Shown: positions 12,733-22,263 of the stretch, in pieces
Layout of the letters: every line of letters begins with the position of its first letter
Numbering within the stretch: the first letter of the stretch is position 1
NCBI GenBank assembly: GCA_032622095.1
Contig: CP136062.1
Location: forward strand, 156,732,875-156,796,874
Length of the DNA stretch: 64,000 nt
Source of the DNA: Siphonodentalium dalli
Taxonomy: Eukaryota > Mollusca > Scaphopoda > Gadilida > Siphonodentaliidae
Direction: 5' to 3'
Translations under genes and position numbers: made by a program
Notes under the pieces: model-generated
The model's database searches: none
What the model was told of the DNA's origin: nothing
What the model saw: the letters and a program-made list of their open reading frames with translations, nothing else

Positions 12733-12980
12733 ATACGACATTGCCAGTTTTAGTGGTGGATGAAATCCGCACATTTACGGCTAATCTAAACTCTCGTCGG
12801 CCATGTGCGGCAAACCACTGGCCATCGGCGAGTGATTGGCAACTCCACCAGATAACGATTTCAAGTTAGAATGTCCATGATGGAAATATCTGGATTTGAA
12901 CCCTCATCGCCAGCGCTGGAGGGCGAGTCGGCTTCGAGTTGTACCCCTATCCGACTGAACCATCGATACACCCGCGTGAT
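12733..12980 (-). repeat. tRNA-derived SINE, copy 1
   Basis: On the minus strand, a pol III type-2 promoter can be read: A box TGGTTCAGTCGG (12951-12962) and B box GGTTCAAATCC (12892-12902), about 48 bp apart as in a tRNA with a long variable arm. The tRNA-like head is followed by a body with TTGCCGCACATGGCCGACG. No intact tRNA cloverleaf or acceptor stem closes, so it is a SINE and not a tRNA gene. Confidence 0.6.
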
Positions 12981-14590
12981 TGCTGATATCGCTGAGCTAT
13001 TTACAATTATATTAAGAACACAGTGCGTGTTGGTATTCTTATGCCTGTCAAAATAATGTCACTTGATATGTTGGAATGTGAGATCGACACGGCCAGCGCC
13101 ATCGATGGGATGCTGCTGATATATATATACGAGTACCATAAATGTTACATAGAGATGAGATGGTGCGCCCGCACTTGGCTCAACGAAGAAATGCGGCGAC
13201 TTTCTGACCTTCGATAAATCGCAGTGTAAGTCACCCTTGTAACATACATACACTATTTAATCTGAATCTGTATTATCAAACTTTCCAACTATTGGACATT
13301 CCCATCGTAACACAACCAATGGTTGAGAAGTCTCAACTGATTGCTGCATTTCAGTCGAAAATTCGGTCCTTCAGTCTAAACACACAATAATACTCTTTGT
13401 TATATCAAATTATCAGCACAAAATTCAAAATAGTTTCGTCGGAAATTTCCAATTAATGTTGTGTCAGGCATTAAATGTCAAACTGTTGTACTCTTGGAAA
13501 TCCACCCTGACACATGTCCCTGGTGGTAAGTATTGCATTGATTGAAATATAGGTTTATAAAAATACTTGAGTATGTTCATATATAGTAACTAATTGGGCT
13601 ATCCGGCGTTGTCCATGCGAGTTAGAATGTATTTTTGATATGCTTTATTTGAGTACTAAATTTACATAATCATAGCCTACACACAATAATTTACTGCATA
13701 GGTGTATATATGTATACATATGTATATATGATTGATGTATCAATGTCAAAGAATAACCATTGCAACTGCTGTCAAGACCCCCACCATGACAAAAGCAATT
13801 TTGAACACAACTTTATTACATCAATGCAGTGTTTAAGATAATCGCTAGACTATGTTCGCCCGGGTTCTAACCCAAACATATTCGAAAATCTGCACCTCTC
13901 AATGTGCCATTCCGATCGATACATTGGCATTTCGATAATAAATGAGAAACTGTTCAAGCTCATTGAATTAAGCACATTTGAAACAACGAATACCCATACT
14001 GAGTTATTGCCTCCATAAATCTTACGTTTGGTGAAGTTGGCGACAATGTTAGTGTCAATTCTGCCAGCCCCCGTCACCCTAGCTCCCAATTTTCTGATTT
14101 GAGAAGTACCACTATTATGCCACGTCATGAGAGTGCTCGCGTATAACGGAGAAGCGTATACATGCATAATTAAGTACGACAATCGCCGATACCAAAATGT
14201 TCTATCAACGCCCCTCCCCGATACACAATTCGTATCAAGGACAACCACTAATTCATCATTTGGGAATAAATTATTTGATAAAATACTAATTTAAAAAAAA
14301 AAAAAAATACTAAAACAAAATACAGAACCAAAAAAAAGAATAATAATATGCATAAGAAAGAGGATAACAGCAAACTCACTCAACATTATATTAAGACAAA
14401 ACAAAACAATTGTGGTGCAAAATAAGGAAATGTCCGATAAAAATGACTGGACCATTTCTTAAATGAGACCATTAAATTGGGTGGATAATAATTGAATTAA
14501 CTTACTGGAAATTCCCAACTTATCCCAAGTCCGCTAAGTTAGATATATTGTAGGCCCATGTACCTATCATCGCCACTCTCCAATGAATTA
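12981..14590. other. Unassigned stretch before the 75-bp array
   Basis: No gene recognised. A 132-codon minus frame (13850-14248) exists in copy 2 with 135 codons (53941-54348). The difference is an in-frame 9-bp indel, but several amino-acid changes suggest no constraint. There are A-rich runs near 14290-14340. Copy 2 counterpart: about 53071-54690. Confidence 0.4.
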
Positions 14591-14599
14591 AAATTTTCC

Positions 14600-14850
14600 A
14601 ACTAGTACTTCATTCCGTCCAGCTGATGGAAACTCCCAAATTGACACCCCTATAATAAAGGTTCGAATGGTTTCCAAATGATGACCATTCTGTCCAGATG
14701 TTGGAAACCTCAACAAATACCCCAAATAATAAAGGTTCGAATGGTTTCCAACTGATGACCATTCTGTCCATATGTTGAAAACTCCCCAACTGACACCCCT
14801 ATAATAAAGGTTCGAAAGGTTTTCAGCTGATGACAATTCAATCCAAACAG
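14600..14850. repeat. 75-bp tandem array, about 3.3 units, copy 1
   Basis: GGTTCGA recurs at 14660, 14734 and 14809 (spacing 74 and 75). Each unit contains GTTTCCAAC ... GTTGGAAAC, a 9-bp inverted pair that can form a hairpin around TGATGACCATTCTGTCC, then CACCCCTATAATAAAGG. Confidence 0.85.
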
Positions 14851-15468
14851 TTGACCGAAATTAGGATATCATTCCAATTTTGGTCCAAAAATAGAAGAAT
14901 TAAAACAATTTCAACCATTTTTAGTTTAAAAATATTTATTTGTCTAATCTATATAACTCATGACATATAACACATATATTGTGGAATTGGAGGACAGGTG
15001 CTAAATCACTTATGGGTACCCATCTCCCATATCACTGATAAATAAATAATTAGTAATAGCAAACCAACTTGACTACAAAACAAGTTGAACATATCACCGG
15101 TCACCCCCACCATATTTGTCATGTTCCTCCAACTAACTTACCAGGCATGGATGACATTTCCAACTGCTAAACGTTTTACCAAGGTTGCAGGTGAGACACC
15201 AAATACAAGTTTGTGAAACCCGAGTTCCAACTTTAAAACAACCCGTTTGTTTTAAACTTGATATCCAGTCTAAATATAACGGTGAATGCTCAGCAATTGA
15301 CATGGATTTCACAATTTCATTCGTCACCGAACGGATATCAATAGTCTCAGAACAGGTGAGTGGCCACATGTGAGACTCATACATGGGGTGACTATATGGT
15401 TTTTGTTGTGGTGGAGGATTTCATCTTCTAATTCCAATCTGCATCCCACCAAATTCCCAACTATAGAG

Positions 15469-17104
15469 AAAACGGACGACACGACGCTCGTACTTGTTGG
15501 TTCTGAAAATAGTCTACGTGAATCGTACTTAACACTGGACGAATTTGCTCGGATATCGGGTCTGCGCATAAATCCTGAAAAATATCAAGCAGGCATGGAT
15601 AGGGATAGGGTCACAAAATAAAATACGACAAGCTATTACGGAACTAAACCTGTCTGCTGTAAGCATTTAAAAAAATTTAGGGATACATTTCGACACTAAT
15701 TTAATAATCATGAATATAAAATACAATGATAGACTCGAAGATATAGAAAAGATCACAAACATTTGGAAACACAGACTCCTGACCCCTTTAGGTAGAATAA
15801 CAGTTGTCAAATCCCTCATCTTACCAAAATCGACCCACTTATTTATAACTCTTCCACGTCCAGATACAGTTTTTTTGAAAGCCCTAAATACCTGTTTATA
15901 CAATTTCATTTCGAATTCCAAACGTGATAGAATAAAAAGCAAACAACTATGTGCCGACCATATGCGCGGAGGTTTGAAGATGATTAATGTTGAAAACTTT
16001 GAGAGCGCCATGAAAATTAACTGGATACGACGCTTGATTTGCAAACAATCGAAATGGGCTTCATTGTGCAATACCACCCCTTTCTTAAACGACCCACTAT
16101 CTCTCACTTACCATGCAAATTATATTGTAAAGCAAACAAACAAGTTCGCAAATCCATTCTAGAGAGATGATTTCGGCGCATGGTGTAAACTTATGCGATC
16201 AAATAATTCAAATAATAATATTATGGCCTCAAATATCTGGAATAATCCGAATATAAAAATCGGAGGTTCGTCGATCAACTTTAAATCTTGGAGAGATGCG
16301 GGGATATATTTTATAAATGATCAATTCCAACCAGATAGTAAATGCCATACCCCATATACATTATATTCAACTTTCAACCTCGTGTCGATTTCATAACAAT
16401 CAGCAACACAATACGTCATATACTGTCATTGGCAAGTTCCCTTAATCAACCCTTAATTCGTCTACCCTGCACATGCCCACACAATAATCTTCCTCCGATA
16501 CTCCGTGACTTAAAAGGCGGACATTATTTTACACAATTCTAGCAAGTGGGAACATTATGCCGAATGCATGCCAAAAATGGGAATCCGAAATAGGCGAATA
16601 GATAGAAAATTGGGAAGATTATTTGAGCATTCCCTTTAAAATCGGTACGAAATTACAGTGGCTCCAATTCAGAATCAATACACGAATTATTAGTACCAAT
16701 ACATTTCTGAAGGTGGCTAACATTCGAGTCGATGGTTTTTGTAATCGCTGTCAAAACATACAAGAAACAAATACTAATATTTGCTGGGATTGTCCCCATG
16801 TCCAAACTTTTATAAACGAAAGTTTAACATGGACAAGAAACAACCAATTCCCCGTTGATCTACACAAAATAATATCATTTTCGGTATAGTTCATGAACAC
16901 AGAAATTAAAAAAGTTATATTTTCCTGCTGGTTTTGAAACAATATATGTATAGAACAAAATTCACGCCCATGCAGTTGTCTCGCTTGTTCCTTTGTGATG
17001 TCAAATTTAGATATGAATGCGAGAGATACAGCGCAAAATGTAATATGAATCGTGACTTCGATAACCAGTGGCTGACACTTCGATATGCCTTAAAAATTCT
17101 GTGA
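15469..17104 (+). pseudogene. L1/Tx1-like LINE ORF2 3' fragment, copy 1
   Basis: Blocks in order: TDDTTLV (degenerate FADD-type polymerase box) with SGLRINPEK (15469-15590), NIWKHRLLTPLGRITVVKSL and the thumb-like segment with MRGGLKMINVENF (15710-16162), WLQFRINTRIISTNTFLKV then CNRCQ...CWDCPHVQTF, a zinc-finger-like C-terminal domain (16640-16820), and a final block ending RYALKIL with stop at 17104. This order is that of L1/Tx1-type LINE ORF2 C-termini. Several frameshifts and stops (for example near 15620 and 16160) make it inactive. The N-terminal endonuclease and most of the RT are missing: the element is 5'-truncated or has decayed beyond recognition upstream. Confidence 0.85.
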
Positions 17105-17843
17105 AATTGTGGATATTGCTCAATAAACTAGAAACAAAACTGAACTAATGTGGGTATCTAAACGCAGCAACTGTGTTTAGACAAAGCCATGCATTATACC
17201 AAAATTAAACAAAATACATACAAATAAAAACACAGAAACCAGAGCGAGAGTGCTCGATTGCGGTCGGAACCATTAAGAAACTGACCATTGTGCAAACACA
17301 GATAACACATAATATCAAAATAGACAACAATACTGCTTTGAGAACAGCCAAGATATAAAACCTGTATAAAATTAGACAGCAAAATTTAATTTAATTTAAC
17401 AAGGCTCCGGCATATAACATTTGAAGTAGCTGGCAAATAAACCTCATGAATGGTTGATAACATATTTATAATCTGTTGAATATGGGGTCAATTCAACAAG
17501 TTGATAATTGGTTAGTTGACTCAGTAGTTGATCCCTCGCCCAACAGCCAGCCTCCCTCCACATAGCATACATGGTGTCCACTTCCCTCCATGTTAACATG
17601 TTCTCTCGAAGCATAGCATCGAACATTAAAAACTCAAAGATCAAACGCTGTTTCCGAGAGTCAAAGATTTGACAGATTTTGGAGATTTTTGTTTTTGAAC
17701 AATATGATCAACTTGCATAGATTGTTTCGGATGATCTGTCTCGACAGAGGAGACGTAATCCATTACTTGCGCTACTGGTTCTGGAATAGGAATAGTATCA
17801 CTATTCCTGCAGGAATAGTATCACTATTCCTGCACGTGCGTTG
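17105..17843. other. Stretch between LINE remnants
   Basis: No gene recognised. A 66-codon minus frame (17444-17644) is kept in copy 2 (57544-57744) without a known domain. A 23-bp palindromic unit AGGAATAGTATCACTATTCC is tandemly doubled at 17788-17833 and single in copy 2 (57888-57910). Confidence 0.4.
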
Positions 17844-18609
17844 CTAGTGATACACTGACGAGTTTAGTTTGACTCTGTGTTTGAGTGCTGTCGCCAGCAC
17901 ACGTTTTGTAGACCCTATTGTTGAGTACGTAACCTGTGGCCGAGGACAAACTATTTTCTTAGCATCTATATATGACATATTCGTATCATTGAATCTTGAA
18001 TTCATACTCCAAATTGGGACATGGATGATCCATTGAAGCATGTTAACCTTGAGAGTTTGAACATTGCTTAATATTCGTACAATCCTTATGACCAGGAATG
18101 GAACAGTGTGCGCACCTGGTTTCTTCACTTTTACAATGTTCATGGTCATACCCTTGACATTTAAAACATTGCAATGGGTTTGGAACATATGTGCTTATAT
18201 CCGTCTTCATATACCGAACCTTCAATGTCGGTGGATGGTCGCAACGACTGAAGGTCAGAAGATAATTATTCAACGGAACGTTTTGACCATCAACTGTCTT
18301 AGTAAATCTACGGACTTCTGGAACTCCCTGTGGTGTTCTCAGCCAATATCTCTGATTCAAAGGAATCAGCTATATCGCGAATTCTCAACACAGCTCTACT
18401 ACTGTTCAATGACTTGAGATGTGTGAGCAATATTGGTGTTTGTGCAATGGATGTTAATTGAATAAGAGCGTTTGCTTGAATTTTTCTTGAACATTTGATC
18501 AGAAGAGATCCACTTAGTGGCCAGTCCTGATCGGTTTGACAGATTTTGATTGTCCGGCTATGCTTTGTAGCGTTTTATCAATAACAAATGCAGAAGGTTT
18601 TCGTGACAT
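17844..18609 (-). pseudogene. Non-LTR retrotransposon ORF1 (zinc-knuckle gag-like), copy 1
   Basis: Minus-strand blocks: MSRKPSAFVIDKTLQSIAG (start at 18609), LLIKCSRKIQANALIQL and SLNSSRAVLRIRDIA (frame change near 18510), VRRFTK...LNNYLLTFSRCDHP, VRYMKTDISTYVPNPLQCFK, two CCHC knuckles (CFKCQGYDHEHC and CAHCSIPGHKDC), then YIDAKKIVCPRPQVTYSTI. This arrangement is that of jockey/X-element-type ORF1 nucleic-acid-binding proteins. Frameshifts near 18510, 18330 and 18040 disable it. It points the opposite way to the neighbouring L1/Tx1 fragment, so it is a separate insertion. Confidence 0.8.
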
Positions 18610-18687
18610 TTGATCAAAACCAAGTACTAAGGAAATACCTCAGCATCAGTGGAACTTGGTGGAAGGTTAATTTTACGATTTTTTTTA

Positions 18688-20142
18688 GTTGCCATATGAA
18701 AAGCGGATGATCGACAACTATCCTCGCAGCCGCCTCGGACTACCCACCGAATTAAGGTCGGGTCAAAGATTGGTACATAGCTGAATTGTGACCGGTTTAG
18801 ATACTTCACATATCAGCCTATCGGTACCTCGCCATAATGAGACAGGCGTTAACAGTATATTATTGAAACATTTAAGTCACGAAGACGAAATTAATGGCAC
18901 AACACACACGAACAACAGCACACTACTAGACACCGGAAACAAAATACAGCAGACGGCAGAAATGTAATCTGAAACACTGTGAGGGACGTGACTAGCCGAT
19001 TGATTGAGCCGGATCAACTCAACCACCCGTCTTGAAGAGATGTGGGACCAAAGAGGACCATGAGCTAAGCCGTTACCACAGGTCGATGTCTCACTTGACA
19101 CAGCTGCCCTAGTATCCCCAGAACTCCTGCACTACACATCAATGGATGTACCCCTCTGCAAAAGTGGGCAACTTTAGGGATTCTTACCTCTGGCAGTGGG
19201 ACAGTAAACACATTCTACCCGGGCCCACACGGGGAAATATTTCTGTATTATGATCAATTAGCAGCAAGCATTAGAAAAAAAACAGTGTTATGTTGAAATT
19301 AAAGACAAGTCATGGATAGATGTCTGAAATATCAGAGCTCATGGAACTATGTATGATATGTCAATGATATGGACAGGAATGTCACCCCAAGAACCTCGGG
19401 TTGCAGTCCGTTCTGGGTAGGGCGACACATATCCGCGTTGCTCTCAAGCACCGGCGATAACGGCATACTGTACTTGCATATTTTCCCAAACACGTCTCGT
19501 GTTGCCCTCGTTTCCATCGATCACACTTACGCGACTATAGATATAAAGAACCATAGTTGACATTGCTATGTGGATTATGCATGGCGGCATGTTAATCGGC
19601 GTCATTACTGTGGCATCATTGTAAAGTACACAAGAAATTGACAAAGCATAGTGAATTGTTTGATGATAACATAAGAGAGGATCGCAGTTCACGTCTAAGG
19701 TTTGGAGTCCTCTCTTAAGTGTTCAGTCTTTTAGAACCAAGAGCGTTTGGTGAGAAGATTTAATTGCACGATATTTGAAAGTAGAAATAATTCATCAAAT
19801 TGCTCTCTTAAGTTTCACAATTAGTGTTTTCCTTTAAATTATATATATATAATGTTCGAACTTGTGTCCCTGGTATGCAGTCAGCAACAAAACATGCTAA
19901 ACAGATGGGTGAGGTACATGTGGTATTGGAATCCGGTGTATGATTTACAGCTGAAATGCGGGCATATAACTATATGTCAGTACATGTATATTAATAACCT
20001 CTATATATTTTCGGCTTAGACAACGCGTTCGTATTATGTATGTTAGCTGAAATGCAGAATATTAACTTATCAGTACAAGGTTCCACCCCGTTTTTCACAA
20101 CAAAGTACCAAATTGTGTACACATGTGGATTGTCTTGTGACG
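18688..20142. repeat. Dispersed 1.6-kb repeat, second member, copy 1
   Basis: Second member of the family, some 7.9 kb downstream of the first. It lacks about 230 bp near 19290 that the copy 2 counterpart keeps (roughly 59155-59370). It also lacks 43 bp near 19625 kept at about 59695-59737. Confidence 0.7.
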
Positions 20143-20592
20143 GTCTTGTATATAATCCACACCAAACTGCTCAGTGCGATAATCAGGGGACACAGTATCT
20201 CTGTGCACATGTCTGCTGATGATAATTAGCTGTACATTTCTGGTGACAACCCCTATTGCTTTACAACTATAATGGAACAGTGCAATTATTTTGTGAAATC
20301 GTGGATGGTGGCCAATAAACTGAAACTAATTAGTGACAAAACTGAAGAAATGTGAGTGTCTAATCTGGCATACGTAAAGAAAGTTAGCATATATGTTATG
20401 ACTTTTGATGACACTCAAGTTCACACTCCTACAAGCCACATATGCAAGGCAATATACACTGAACTTCGGCGACATTGGAAAATGAGAAAATACATTCAAA
20501 ACGACTCAATTTTTTAAAAACGTTAGTCATCTCTAAGTATCAGTCGACCTGACTACAACAATTCTATTTTAATTGGTGTTCTATATAATCAG

Positions 20593-20757
20593 GTATCTCA
20601 GCGTCTGCAGAAAACTGTTGCAAGGATAGTTCTCTGTCGTAGAAGATCTGACGACAGATGCAATCTGCAAGAATTACATTGGCTACCTGTAGCAGACAAA
20701 ATTCTGTATATACGACGGGGAACTATCCTAGCATATATTCAATGGTATGAAACACGC
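20593..20757 (+). pseudogene. CR1/L2-like reverse transcriptase tail, copy 1
   Basis: The frame reads VSQRLQKTVARIVLCRRRSD then LQELHWLPVADKILYIRRGT and LAYIQWYE. LQ-NAAR...LHWLPV..RI.YK is the conserved end of CR1/L2/jockey reverse transcriptases. Only about 55 codons survive. The sequence 20143-20592 before it holds nothing recognised. Confidence 0.75.
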
Positions 20758-21764
20758 GATCCGTGGAATATATCACTTCATTCTTCCACTGCCCTTCAAG
20801 TTTGTGGACATTCAATGTTAGCCATCCTTGCGTACTTGCCTTGAGGGCTTATTGAAATGCTACTCTAGTGAGTAGTTTAAGAATACCAATGCTGATAAAT
20901 AACTTTAGGAATAGCCATTAAATAAATAAATATTACACAAACATTTCTTGTAAAAAGTTGGCAAGTCTGATTTTAAAAGGTGATCCACACCGAGTGACCA
21001 GACATCTTACTAGCATAGCTGCGCTGAATGTGGGATCCCACATTTCATAAAACCAAGAGACAGTGAATATTATAATGCATTCTGGAGGACTATTGTCTAC
21101 ATGTCTCTGAATGGTGTAGAAACTTACCAAATTATAAAAAATACGTCTCTTGTGAGAGAGTTTCGACAGCCTGTGCACCATGCACGCCCGCATCGCCGAA
21201 GTGAATTAAGTCACATTAACGTAGTAGATAATTATACAAATTATCGCGGTATATTTGCTTAAACATATGGTATATAATACCAATCTCATAATGGAAAGTA
21301 TCATTTGTTACGTCTTGATTATCTAACCGAGGAACGGCAAGAGTTGATGCTTGAAATTAACACATGCTTCCAATAATAATTCATACTGGAATCGCAAAGG
21401 GAAATTACTGTTTAAAGTTAAATAGCCCTAAATAAAACAAGCAAATATGATACAACTCGACATTCCGATTTGTTAGCACCAAATTGGGCACCACTATTTA
21501 GCAAATTCCCGCCACATTTATAGTTATATCCTTGATATAAGTACTTTAATGGTGTGGTTTATAGATACATGAGTGACGGATCGACGCCATTGGTGTCAGG
21601 GCGGGGGGGGGGGGGGGTCACACATAATGACAACAACTATATTGTAGAATTCCACTAAACTTGTATGATATATTTATAATGTATAATGTATTCAAACGTT
21701 TGAGGCGCGGGTCCAGTGGAATACATTATTTTTCTTTCTTTCGCTTTCCTTCAAGTCTATGGAC

Positions 21765-21767
<3 letters not shown>

Positions 21768-21796
<29 letters not shown>

Positions 21797-22263
21797 CATT
21801 TAAAAACGCATTATACAATAAAGTTTCAATGCGCTTTACAACAAAGCGCGACAAAAATAACATTGAAATGTAAAATTTAAAAAGCATAGTAATAAGGTAA
21901 AGGAAGTTAAGATGATGACTAAGAACTAGATTTAAACTTAACGATTAACTTGCGGGAAACATTGTCTAAAAAGTAAAGTTTTGAGATCGGTTTTGAAATC
22001 CTTCAATGTAGAACATCGTCGAACAGTTTGTGGCAGACCGTTCCATACCTGCGTAGCCAATTCCTGAAAACATTTTTTACCGTAATTCACGTTGGGTTTC
22101 GCTATTGTCCTAATGTCTAAACCGCTTGTCGTTGAACGCGTAACTCTGCCGGATTTTAGGACAAACATATCAGATATGTACTCAGGCGTTGTCTTTCTCA
22201 ATGATTTGTATATAGTCACCGCACATTTGAACTTAAGTGAGTCAATGTTTGAACATAAAAATT
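21768..22263 (-). mobile_element. 5'-truncated CR1/L2-like LINE insertion, copy 1 only
   Basis: About 496 bp absent from copy 2, where GGACATT runs directly into CAATGTGAG (near 61820). On the minus strand it encodes FKCAVTIYKSLRKTTPEYIS and FQELATQVWNGLPQTVRRC then TDLKTLLF, the C-terminus of a CR1/L2-type reverse transcriptase (the family pattern is LWNSLP...FK..LKT.LF). The 3' end is an (ATT)n microsatellite (21765-21794 on +), a typical tail for such LINEs. The flanking duplication is at most 3 bp (ATT). Confidence 0.85.

Noticed and set aside
12890-12985. Functional tRNA gene on the minus strand
   Set aside because: A and B boxes are present, but the acceptor stem does not close and the sequence runs on into a SINE-like body.
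14600-14850. Hammerhead ribozymes in the 75-bp array (CTGATGA ... GGAAAC)
   Set aside because: The bases directly after CTGATGA do not pair with those directly before GAAA in most units, and the GTC cleavage context is misplaced.
14600-14850. CRISPR-like array
   Set aside because: Units are contiguous 75-bp tandem repeats with no unique spacers, in a eukaryotic context.
15667-16107. Minus-strand 146-codon frame
   Set aside because: It is the antisense shadow of the plus-strand LINE ORF2 block with family motifs.
21601-21618. Poly-G run as a regulatory G-quadruplex
   Set aside because: A single homopolymer whose length and purity differ in copy 2 (interrupted by A). It is better read as a slippage-prone or error-prone run.
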